Below, in pieces: positions 34,324-64,000 of a DNA stretch of 64,000 nt (positions within the stretch are counted from its first letter, which is position 1; the number at the start of each line of letters is the position of its first letter). Made by a program: the position numbers and the translations under genes. The notes under the pieces are model-generated. The model had not been told where the DNA came from. It worked only from the letters and a program-made list of their open reading frames with translations, and did not search any database. The DNA is from Scylla paramamosain (lineage: Eukaryota > Arthropoda > Malacostraca > Decapoda > Portunidae), in the NCBI RefSeq assembly GCF_035594125.1, contig NC_087191.1:12295467-12359466 (forward strand). The letters run 5' to 3'.

Positions 34324-35062
34324 AGCATTTACCACATCCGCGTTCCTCCATCTTCCTGTATCAGCCTTCCTGTTCATCCAGTCGCTTCTCTCCGCCTCCC
34401 ACACCCTCAGGCCTGTATGGTAATCCCCGCCTCTCCTTCAGGACAGACTAGCCCGGGATGCAGTCGGCGCCCTGAAGGCAGTCCACGGCACCCGCTATCA
34501 GGTCGGCTCCAGCACCCGCACCATCTGTACGTGCACTAACTTAATTTTTCTTTGCTCTGGGTCTTTCAAGGTCGCAGAGATGATGACACGGTCCCCCCAA
34601 TGCATGATACAGAATTTTTGTTAAATTAGCGCTAGGATCATGAAAACACCCTCAGTAACGGCCACTGTAGCGCCTGTTTGGTGTGTCGATAGCGTGATCT
34701 GCGTCCTCAGTTTCAGCCTTCAAGTGTGTTATGATTCTAAGTGGTAATTTAACAAGATTTCTCCATTTGTAGCCTCAATATAGTTGTAATAGAGCTGTAA
34801 TGAGAGAAGAATGTTCCAGAATATGGGCTCAAAAGTTTCAGAATACAGCCGCGTTTTCTGTCACGCAGACGCAGCTTCTGGCGGGTCGGATGACTGGGCG
34901 AAGGGCGTGGCGGGCATCAAGTACTGCTACACGGTGGAGCTGCGGGACCTGGGCACGCACTACTTCACGCTGCCGCCCAGCCTCATCATCCCCAGCGGCC
35001 AGGAGACGTTCGCGGCGCTCAAGGTGATTGCAAACTTCGTGAAGAAAACTTACAGTGACTAA
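31527..35062 (+). CDS. CPB: Procarboxypeptidase B-like zymogen, copy 3 (9 exons)
   Basis: Exons are 31527-31594, 31877-31983, 32399-32586, 33236-33383, 33542-33699, 33814-33907, 34011-34213, 34442-34526 and 34869-35062, giving 414 aa. Signal peptide MNTLLVLAAVLLATPARG; propeptide ending near RGAR/SLDW. All M14A features are present: IHAREW, WRKTR, NRNWD, FHSYGQK, YAASGGSDDW with Asp255 (CPB type) and VELRD. The propeptide (KTLSVVPQTEAQLKELI) has diverged strongly from copies 1 and 2, while exons 4-5 are nearly identical to copy 2. Its promoter lacks the TATA box that copies 1 and 2 have, although the tcagg-ttc start region just before ATG is conserved. Expression may differ. A role as a secreted digestive enzyme is inferred. 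Confidence 0.92.
34259..34322. repeat. (CT)n in intron 7 of CPB copy 3
   Basis: About 64 bp of CT located 120 bp before the acceptor of exon 8. Confidence 0.97.
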
Positions 35063-35788
35063 GCGAGATGACTGCAGCGCCACACCGATTGGGGAGGCTA
35101 GTCTATACTGGTGGAGGATGAGATAATACACAAACGAACATCTGAAAGTCATTTTATCCAACGAAAACAAACAATAAGTACTATTACCCAGAGTTTACCT
35201 ATCAATTCTCAAATGTTCCCTTTTACTTTAAACGATAGCGAGACTAACAGTTCCCCATTCCCCCATCTCTCACCATGAACACACCCCAGCACTGCGCATC
35301 ACAAACATTAGCGGTTGGTATCCAGGCAGGCCACAACAGGCGTGCCGTCAACTGTAAGCTGGTTATCCTTATATTTACGCTTCAAAAGTTCGCTACAATA
35401 ACAAGGCTTTCTTAACGTTGGCCACGTCCCGGATGGCACATATATTTAATTATTTACATAAGATGGGCTCTGGTCCAGGGCAACAAAGGAAATAAATATA
35501 TAAATAAATAAATAAAATGGGCTTGAATGCGTTTCTCTAAATAGTATAAAAAAAAAAAGTTATCCAAAACTTGACGTCTTGAATTCTCCCTCTTGCAACA
35601 TGAAGTGAAATGATAGGGGAAATACAGAAGCAGGCAGAGAGATCCTGAGTTTATGGGTTTAACTGTGTGTGTGTGTGTGTGTGTGTGTAAAAAGTAATGT
35701 ATTCAAGAAAGCAGCTTAGGTTGTGTTACAGCGTTATTTCAGTCATGCATTAAATATTTACCCTTCATCTCCAACTTACGACAGATAC

Positions 35789-35864
<76 letters not shown>

Positions 35865-35917
35865 CCACTACTTCACTACTTTTAACTCCTAATCCAACCA
35901 CCACCACTACAGATACC

Positions 35918-35976
<59 letters not shown>

Positions 35977-36063
35977 CACTCCTTTTAACTCCTGTACCAA
36001 CCACCACAACTACACACTAACAAACACCAGAAACAATAACACGCACACAACAAATCATTATTC
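35063..36063. other. Intergenic, CPB copy 3 to ESF1
   Basis: Convergent intergenic space. It contains A/T-rich sequence with several AATAAA words near 35490-35515, a (GT)n at about 35665-35688, and two (GA)n arrays (35793-35862 and 35921-35972). Both arrays are flanked by a related attccact...ctttaactcct phrase, so the block was duplicated. No exon is seen. Confidence 0.6.
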
Positions 36064-36069
36064 TTTATT
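36064..36069 (-). other. ESF1 polyadenylation signal
   Basis: Reverse-strand AATAAA located 17-22 nt after the ESF1 stop codon, implying a very short 3' UTR. Confidence 0.7.
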
Positions 36070-36085
36070 ACAACACTGTACAGAC

Positions 36086-42526
<6,441 letters not shown>

Positions 42527-43278
42527 CTGTTTGGGGGGACACGAGTTATATGTGTGAGTAACATGTATACCAAATACGACAAGGTTTTTCATGAATAACT
42601 CATGATGGTACAGATAAAACACGTGGCCACTTACCTCTCGCCTCCTCGTTGTTATGTTGACGTCGCTTATTCTCCCGGACCCCGGTCAGCCAACAGTGAG
42701 GCTAAGAGATAAGGGGAAGCTTTTGTATTAGTGATTCGTTGTACAGTACCTGTTTCAATATATTTTTATGGTTATCAGTAGGTTACATCTTTTATAGAAT
42801 TTTATCACCTTAAGGTTTGAAAGAAAATAAATTTAATAGATCTAAGAAATGTTATTCTAAAAGGTCTAAAAGGATAATGAGCAGAAAAACACTACAAGTC
42901 AAAGATATTGAAGCAATGTTAAAGGGAAAATGTGGCTCTGAACTAAGAAACAGAAAACTAAATCAGATGAAAGTAAGGTATAGGAGCCAAGATGAATAGA
43001 GAGATGCAAACATGAGAGATGACACAAGTATGAAGATCCCAGAAAAAAAAAAATGTATTTCTTTTTATTTAATTTCTATTTTATTTTTGGGGAACGGCAT
43101 TTGAGCTTTTTTAATATATTTTGTCATTGTGTAATACCCATATAAGAAGAAAGAGGGGGAAGGGGGGAGGACCACCACCATCACCACCACAACAATAACA
43201 AGAGTCTGGGAGGGAAAGATTCAAAACCTCAGCATCACTTCTTCAGCCTCCCGTCAAATAATCATCCCAGTAGTAGCC
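42527..43278. promoter_or_regulatory. Divergent promoter region ESF1 / CENPK
   Basis: The 752 bp between the start codons of two head-to-head genes must hold both promoters and 5' UTRs. No TATA box is obvious at a fitting distance. The centre is A/T-rich, while the flanks just before each ATG are GC-richer or contain an accaccacc run (near 43172 for CENPK). Confidence 0.5.
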
Positions 43279-43673
43279 ATGGCCACGGGGGAGCCTGGGG
43301 GAAGCGGCAGCAGCAGCAGCCAGCCACCCATGGAGGAAATGATCGACAGACTAATGGAGGAGCTTGAGGAAATAAGGAAAGAGGCGGGAGATGAAGAGAC
43401 TTGTAAGAAAAACCCCAATTTGTCCAGTAATGTTCCCCTGAGCTCCCTGAAAACCTTTAAGTTGATGCTGGAGGGGGAGCTGGAGGCGCTGCAGGAGATG
43501 CCTCTAGAGCAGCTGCCCCCCGACCCGGAAATGCTACAGGAGTTGGCCGTGGAGGAGGTGCAACGGACCGCCCACTGCAACGCAAGGACACTGGAGTTTT
43601 ATAAGAAGAAGGTGAGGCAAGGCGAGATTACTCAACTGTCCCTAAGCTAACACACGCATCAACTTCATGGGTC

Positions 43674-43751
<78 letters not shown>

Positions 43752-45602
43752 CTATCAACATTCAGCATAAGACACACAACTCAGTCACAGCTGTTAGAAA
43801 AGCTTCCCATAGTATTGAAATCTTGCTGACCGGCGTACCTACAGACCTGTGCTGCCTTTATATTCACAGATACAACCTCTACCTGCCTACATGTATGTCA
43901 TGAACGAGCAGCCAACCAGGCGAGTCAACACACACACGCACACACACATTGAAGAGACAAAAATGAGAGCCAATGAGGAAGCAGAGTTTTAATGCCTCCA
44001 TCTCCCTCTTGTTTCCTTAGCTGGAGGAACTGAAGGAGAAGAAAAGGAAATATGAGACGAAGGTGAAGAGAGCCACGATGGTGAGCCAGACCCTTGACAA
44101 GCTGCAGTCCCACTACCTTTCAGATGAAGAGAAGGCTGTAGTACTGGAGAGGAAGTGAGTGCCGTTCAGACTGCTTCACTACATAAGAGACAACACAAGG
44201 GAAGCTGCAAGAAGCCGTCAGGCCTACACGTGGCAGTCCCTGTATGAAATATGTGTACCTGTTTTCACCTATCATCACCATCCATACATTTGTCTAATTT
44301 TTTAAAGCTCATTAGTGACTCAAACACTGACAGCCAGATTACTTTGTTCATTTCACTCTGCTTGCTATTGGTGAACCATAGACTTGATGCACGAGAGAAT
44401 TCCCTTTTTCTGTTGGCCGCTTGTGTCCTTCAGTGTCTTCAGGTGGTACAAGGGACATGGCAAGAGTGACACCAAAATTCTCAGGGTCACAATCAAGATA
44501 AAACAAGAAATAATGGGTTTAAGCTCAAAAAAGTTACGTATAAAAGAAATAGGAAGGAATTGGTTCTCAAATAGAGTGGTGGATGAATGGAATGGACTCA
44601 GTAATCAGGTTGTTAGTGCTGAGTCATTAGGGAGCTTTAACCCTTCCAGTACTACCTTTCATCAGCTTGTTATGGTCTGGTTATAAGTTTAAAAGAGGCT
44701 AAATTTTAAGACAACACTCACAGCAAGTCATCAAATATTTAGTAAGTCTTTTTTGTACTTATACCTTGACTTTTAAGGAATTAAACTGCTTAGGGGTGCT
44801 AAAAATAAAATCATACATGCCATTAGCAGTCATAGGCCTAAAGACGAGATAAATATATGGATGGGGATGACGGATGGAAGTAGATAGGCATATTTCGTAC
44901 AGGGACTGCCACGTGTAGGCCTGACAGCTTCCTGCACCAACCCTTGTGTTCCTGTGTACTTTTCCTGCGAGTGGTACATGCTTGGGTGCTTCTTTTCAGG
45001 CACAACAGAACGTCCACGCTGTTCCGGTTCCTGAGGGGACAGATGCACTTCATTCTGGAGACTCTCTACCCAAAAGAAGTAAGGAACGTGTGTTTTGGTC
45101 TGCACTCTTGCTGCTTGTCACCTCATAACTTGTAACACTTGGCAGGTCTCATGAAGTCTCCACCCTCATAAGTCTTTTGTCTATACTCTCCATCTATCTA
45201 TCATATATATGCCAGGCCAGCAATCCCACACACACACACACACACACACACACTTAGCCCAATTCTCTTAACAAAAGTAAACCTATCTATATACCAGATA
45301 AGCCACTACACACACACACACACACACACACACACTTATCCCCTCTTCTCACAAAACTTTCCATCCACTACCTCCTCCTCCTCCTCCTCCTGCTGCAGAT
45401 GTCAACACCAGAGAGCATCAAGCACATGGAGGAGCTGCTGGACTGTTTTGTGTCCCAGATGTTGAATGCGCCAAATGACCCTTACGTGGAGCTCAATGAA
45501 ACGATGGAGGAGGAGCACATCAACCTCCTACTGCGTGCCAACCTCATCACGCGCCACCCCACCGACATCACACGTGTCAGGTTTATTGACCCCAGGGTGT
45601 GA
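43279..45602 (+). CDS. CENPK: CENP-K, centromere protein K (4 exons)
   Basis: Exons are 43279-43611, 44021-44154, 45000-45078 and 45399-45602. All are GT-AG and in frame, giving 249 aa (human about 270). CENP-K is part of the CENP-H/I/K/M group of the constitutive centromere-associated network, which connects centromeric chromatin to the outer kinetochore. The identification rests on the last exon: DPYVELNETMEEEHINLLLR followed by RHPTDITRVRF aligns with the conserved C-terminus of CENP-K, where HDPYV..., VELLLRNGI and RHPEDPTRIRL are typical. The rest is acidic and helical with heptad-like Leu spacing (exons 1-2), as expected for a coiled-coil subunit. The start follows ccATGG-type context. 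Intron 2 carries two LINE fragments. The N-terminal half is too diverged to confirm by eye. Confidence 0.82.
43677..43748. repeat. (GA)n in CENPK intron 1
   Basis: About 72 bp of GA some 65 bp after the exon 1 donor. Confidence 0.97.
44200..44395 (-). mobile_element. LINE 3' fragment (minus) in CENPK intron 2
   Basis: On the minus strand it carries the family's 3' end (tacagggactgccacgtgta near 44225-44245) and diverged upstream sequence. It faces the plus-strand fragment at 44430-44945. Confidence 0.65.
44430..44945 (+). mobile_element. LINE 3' fragment (plus) in CENPK intron 2
   Basis: Encodes KKLRIKEIGRNWFSNRVVDE and WNGLSNQVVSAESLGSF, clearly the same family as 18330-18995. It is interrupted by about 180 bp of other sequence (44645-44835) before the tacagggactgccacgtgta 3' end at about 44898. 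Confidence 0.8.
45225..45334. repeat. Two (AC)n arrays in CENPK intron 3
   Basis: (AC)n at about 45227-45253 and 45307-45334, shortly before the last exon. Confidence 0.93.
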
Positions 45603-46300
45603 GTGGAGATGAGGAAAGAGAACAGTTCTGCTTTGGGATAGGATTGTATTGTATGTTATGTTTATATTAGTTGGATGGGTGGTGTTAAGTTAGGTTTTTT
45701 AATTGTCCCTAATGCCTCGTGTTTATAGATTGAAGGGTTAGTGGGTGGTCATGGTGTTGAGAATAGTTGTGTTTGATGTTGACTTTTGTATTTGTTATTC
45801 CAGGTGTTGTTTGGATGGTTTAGGTTAGGTTAGGTCAGAGGTGTGGGATGTAGAATAATTGTATTTTATGTTGAGTCTTGTTTGTATCAGTCATTCCAGT
45901 CAGAGTTCAGATGGTCAGGTCAGGTTAGAGAGGTTAGGTTAGTGTCAGGTTAAGTCAGCTGTACTTTTAGGTGAAAATACCTGTGTGTTTTACTTCTTCT
46001 GTTTTTAGTGTGACCATTAGGATGCACTATAATAGTCTAAGAGTATAATACTATTTTTCTAGTTTTCTAAAGTATATTATATTAGTGTATACAAATGCTG
46101 GAATATCACCACCAAGTAAAAAATTACAAAGCTTTATATTACAAAATGCTGGTGTACAGTTGAATGTCTGGAGAATATGGAGAATGTATTTTTTGTAACA
46201 GGAGAACTGAGGAACACATGGTTTTGTTAATAGTACATCCCTGCATGTAGCCGTTAAAGGGTACACTCTTAGGTGGAGGAGTGAGTGGTGAGGTGATGGT

Positions 46301-46333
<33 letters not shown>

Positions 46334-46452
46334 ACGCCTCAAGGGTCAGCACCAGGCCAGCACCCGTGCCTGAGTGCAGCATTCACTGCTTCTTGTAGGA
46401 TATAGCTTCATCAGGCAAGACCACAGCTGATCTCTCACAGCTTGGTCTCATT

Positions 46453-46491
<39 letters not shown>

Positions 46492-46548
46492 AAAAACATT
46501 AAACAAAGATATAATAATCTGGTATGAATTAGACTTAATCCCATAAAA

Positions 46549-46603
<55 letters not shown>

Positions 46604-46972
46604 AGGACAAGACAAGATACAGGATTTAGTGCATTTAAAGCTATCACAACTCTCAAAACGCCGACACTTGGCGTGTGAATGATGCTCTAAAATAATGGGT
46701 ATATACAATGTATTACTTGTACATATATAGCAACCCATGTCATTGTACTCAGAAGGAGAGCAGCCGTTTGTGCTTCATGGTACATTACTTCACTCATTTC
46801 ATCAACAGTCAAGTCAATCCAGCCCAGTCTTCCTCTTTTAATTCACCAGTCAAGGGCATTTACTTCATGTCACTGTGTTAAGTCTTTCCAGTCCAGACGT
46901 CTCCCTTTTAGTCCATCTGAGGGTCACCAGCGTCACTAGTCACTCAGTGGCATTCAGCTGACGTCAGTGTGT
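45603..46972. other. Convergent space between CENPK and GUSB
   Basis: The stretch holds short GGTTA/GGTCA motifs near 45820-45955, a (GCT)n array (46303-46333), (AC)n arrays (46456-46490 and 46552-46602) and a reverse-strand ATTAAA at 46837-46842. The last is a plausible polyadenylation signal about 130 nt after the stop of the distal GUSB terminal exon. No CENPK polyA signal was singled out. Confidence 0.55.
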
Positions 46973-47142
46973 CTAAGGGCTCACTGAGTACAGCCTGAAC
47001 TTCCAGTCACCCTGTGGTGCTGTGGTGTTATCAAGCTGCTGAGCCAGGGACCAGTACCGGTACCTCATCAGGTGGCCAGCCATCTTGGGTTGGCGGGTGC
47101 GGGTGAAGAGGCCCTTCACACAAAAAGCCGGCCGGATGATTT
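46973..47142 (-). CDS. GUSB: GUSB alternative terminal exon 13b
   Basis: A second C-terminal exon for beta-glucuronidase lies 2.4 kb beyond exon 13a. It has a good acceptor (ttccag before 47142) and the same phase as 13a, encoding 55 residues and a stop. KGLFTRTRQPKMAGHLMRYR is unmistakably homologous to KGVFTRSRQPKMAAHVLRWR of 13a. Where 13a has GNKKG, this exon has FCVKG, so the Asn of the glucuronate-binding N-x-K motif is Cys (residue 607) while Lys609 is kept. A reverse-strand ATTAAA lies 130 nt downstream. It could be an alternative last exon or the relic of a partial duplication. The intact frame, acceptor and conserved core favour function. Confidence 0.75.
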
Positions 47143-47189
47143 CTGGAAGGAGCGAGCATCGGGGGTGAGAACCTTGCAGCGTGGTGTAC

Positions 47190-47800
47190 AGACGGTGAAG
47201 GTGCCACAAGATGACTCACTGAATGAGCTAAATCAGCGTCACTCAAAACTTAACGATGAATTGGCAAACTGATGAGTGTTGTCTTGAGGGTGTGGGATGG
47301 TGTAGGGGGAGTGAGGGAACCCTTGCACACTACAAGACAACTAGACTGTACTAAGAAAATTAACACCACTCAAAACTTAAGGTAGAACTAACGAACTGTA
47401 TTTTTCTAAAGGTAGAAGTGATGAATGTTATTGGGTGCATGAGGGATAGTGTAGGGGAGGTGAGGGAGGCCTTGCACACTACAAGACAACAAGACCACTC
47501 ATTGTACAAATTAGATTCACATCACTCAACACATTACTGCCAAACTGCAACCTTTTATGGGAAAACAACCTTGCTCCTCCTAGACCACAAGACCACTCAC
47601 CCAACAAACTTAAAAATCAGGGTCACTTGAAACACAAGAGTAACAGAATCAACAAACAGCATCCTTTAATGGGACAGCTTAAGGACACTGCACCTTTTAC
47701 AAGTCAGCACCACTCAGCCACTGGATTACAGGTCACACAAAACACAGCACTCAGCAAACAGCAGCCTCTCACGGGCCAGCTGATGGATGACTCGTGCTTT
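47190..47800. repeat. Diverged tandem repeats of about 100-150 bp
   Basis: Modules with cactcaaaacttaa-like words recur near 47239, 47372, 47521, 47622 and 47710. The gtgtaggggg...gagggagg...cttgcacactacaagacaac block occurs twice (about 47300 and 47450). They lie between the two GUSB terminal exons. Confidence 0.7.
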
Positions 47801-49518
47801 AAAAGTCACAAAATTGCATCCTTTAAAGAGGTGGATCAGAAGTACAGCAGGATCAAGTACACGTGCTCAGTCTTTCAAGTAGGACAATCAACAGTTGCAG
47901 AATTTCATGACAAAGCAACAAGTACCAGGATGATGACAGTGAAAGATACAAATTTGCTTCTCATTCCCCAAAAAACACATATTAATGAAAGTGCAAGCAA
48001 TGAAATCTTAATTATAGTGTATAAGAGATATGAGTATGATATAATCCCAAACATGTGCTAAAATATTGCTTAGACTAAGAGCTGTCTCAACACAAGGCCA
48101 TGGAGTCGACCTGATCAGAAATCTCTTATGAGCAGAAACCGAAGTAGTGATTTAATCTATAAGTACATAAAAACTTGTCTTAGTGAAAGTACAGCATATA
48201 AGAACACAATTACTGCCTTTGATACAATATGAACATTAAAAACTACAGGAGCAACATAACAAGAAGTGCAGCTCTCTTACTCACTCACACATGGGATGGT
48301 AATAGTGAACAACAGTGACATTGAAGCACAAGTGACCCAAATTGCACACAAGAATAATCCCATTCCATTACAACAAATCAGTGTGGAACTTTGGGATGTG
48401 ATAATTATAATGCAAGCAATTTAGTATTCTGTACACGAGGATCACTGAAGTGTTGACAATCATTGCACAACCTGACTGTCTCCACAATGTTTGGCCACAC
48501 AACTATCACAGTCTGAGGCAAAGTGGCATTGGTTATTTAATATGGGATGTCTTGTTCCTTCCTGGATGTGAGGTGACAAAAATACTGCCTACACACGCAC
48601 ACACGTACATACACACTTGGCAAACTTTTGTGCATAGAACACTTAGTATCAATAAATGTACTTGAAATATGAAACAAAAAGGAGCATAACAACCCTGACG
48701 TGATAAAAATAGATTTAAAAAAAGGTAAAAGGAATCTAGTTGGTGGGAAGACAATAATCTAAATATAGAGATGAAAAGTAGAGAAGCCAATAATCTAAAA
48801 TAAATAAATAAATAAATAAATAAAAATAGATAAAATAAAACAAAATAAGAAAAAGAAATCTAGTAAGTGGAAAAAGACAACTGTTTCTTGCTGGATGTGA
48901 TGTAATAAAAATACTGTCCACACACACATACACATACACACACACACACACTGGCATACTAATAAGTGGAACAACCAGGACAAGAATCCCTTTGATCATA
49001 AAAACACTTATAAATGTATTAACAAATGTGCTGGGAAAAAGACAAGGAGACAACATCCCTGACATGATCTTTTAAAAATATAAAAATAGAGATATAAAAA
49101 AAGTTGAAGACAATAAAAAAATACAAATAAATAAAATAAAGGTAAAATATAAAATAAATCACTAAATAAATCTAAAATGTGAAAAAAAGCAGTGTTTCAA
49201 AAATAGATGGATATGAAAAAAAAAAAAAAGAATGGAAGATACAGTGATCAAAAGTAAAAGTAGAAACCATAATAAAATAATGAAACCAGAAACAATGATG
49301 AAAAAATAAAAAAATAAATAGAAGAAAGAAAAAAAATGATGAAAAAGGACACAGAAACTTAACAATGAAAACATAACAAGAAAAAGAAAAAGAAAGAAAA
49401 GAAAAAGGTACAAAAGACACAATAACCTAACAATAAAAACAGATCATAAAAAAAACAAATACATAAAAAAATAAATAAATAAAAATAAACCTCATAAATG
49501 GGAAAAAAAAAAAAAAAT
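47801..49518. other. A-rich stretch between GUSB exons 13a and 13b
   Basis: No exon is seen. From 48660 to 49515 the plus strand is dominated by aaataaat-type sequence (T-rich in GUSB sense). No reverse-strand AATAAA is seen in the first 900 nt after the 13a stop. The nearest ATTAAA-type signal on the minus strand is at about 48536-48541. Confidence 0.5.
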
Positions 49519-63802
<14,284 letters not shown>

Positions 63803-64000
63803 TGCTGGCCTCTGTCTGTGGAAGGGTAAGGCAGTAAGGGATGCAGTTTAGTACAAGAGTGATGTTCTCTGCACTTGTAGGGGTGTAATAATGCACTTTA
63901 AGTCTAGCCCTTTAATTCCCTATTTTCCACGATTTTTTTAGTGAGTCGAGAAGGAAAACTTGGTGACAGGAAAAAAAAACTTGTGAATTAAAAATATAAA
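63803..64000 (-). promoter_or_regulatory. 5' flank of GUSB (to window edge)
   Basis: Only 198 bp are available. The 5' UTR and possibly the promoter lie here. No TATA box is assigned. Confidence 0.4.

Noticed and set aside
46973..47142. Exon 13b as the end of a separate second GUSB gene
   Set aside because: No other GUSB-like exons lie between CENPK and exon 13a, so an alternative terminal exon or single-exon duplication fits better. A wider partial duplication that decayed is not excluded.

Overview
This window is eukaryotic and almost certainly from an arthropod, most likely a decapod crustacean. All genes are split by GT-AG introns. Microsatellites are extraordinarily dense (CA/GT, GA/CT, ATT, TAG, GATA, many over 80 bp). 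The arthropod telomere-type motif TTAGG occurs at several interstitial sites. Three digestive carboxypeptidase B-like genes sit in tandem, as expected for a crustacean digestive gland. Non-LTR and LTR retrotransposon remains are common. The species cannot be named from sequence alone.

Layout. 1-0.9 kb: the last two exons of an unidentified plus-strand gene. 0.9-5.5 kb: repeats and possible 3' UTR. 5.49-10.52 kb: a complete Ty3/Gypsy-type LTR retrotransposon with LTRs that look identical, a 5-bp target duplication and an unbroken gag-pol frame. 12.1-14.0 kb (minus): a three-exon TMUB-type transmembrane ubiquitin-like protein. 16.1-19.0 kb: fragments of two LINE families. 20.3-35.1 kb (plus): three complete procarboxypeptidase B-like genes. 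36.1-42.5 kb (minus): ESF1, an 18S rRNA processing factor, in ten exons. 43.3-45.6 kb (plus): CENP-K, a kinetochore CCAN subunit, head to head with ESF1. 47.0-63.8 kb (minus): a complete lysosomal beta-glucuronidase (GUSB) gene of 13 exon positions, with a LINE in one intron.

Most interesting points. (1) GUSB has two alternative copies of exon 10, whose phases forbid using both, and two alternative terminal exons. The second terminal exon replaces the Asn of the glucuronate-recognising N-x-K motif with Cys, so up to four isoforms with different active-site rims are possible. (2) The three carboxypeptidase genes show near-identical gene-conversion tracts, an intron present in two copies and precisely absent in the third, a Gln instead of Asp at the S1' specificity position in copy 2, and loss of the TATA box in copy 3. 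(3) CENP-K is present here, although much of the CCAN is missing in well-studied insects. (4) The LTR element looks very recent and possibly active.

The genes are not an operon or a pathway. The tandem carboxypeptidases form one functional group (secreted zymogens). ESF1 and CENP-K share a divergent promoter region. GUSB converges on CENP-K. All intron-exon models come from splice consensus, frame continuity and remembered family sequences, with no transcript evidence.
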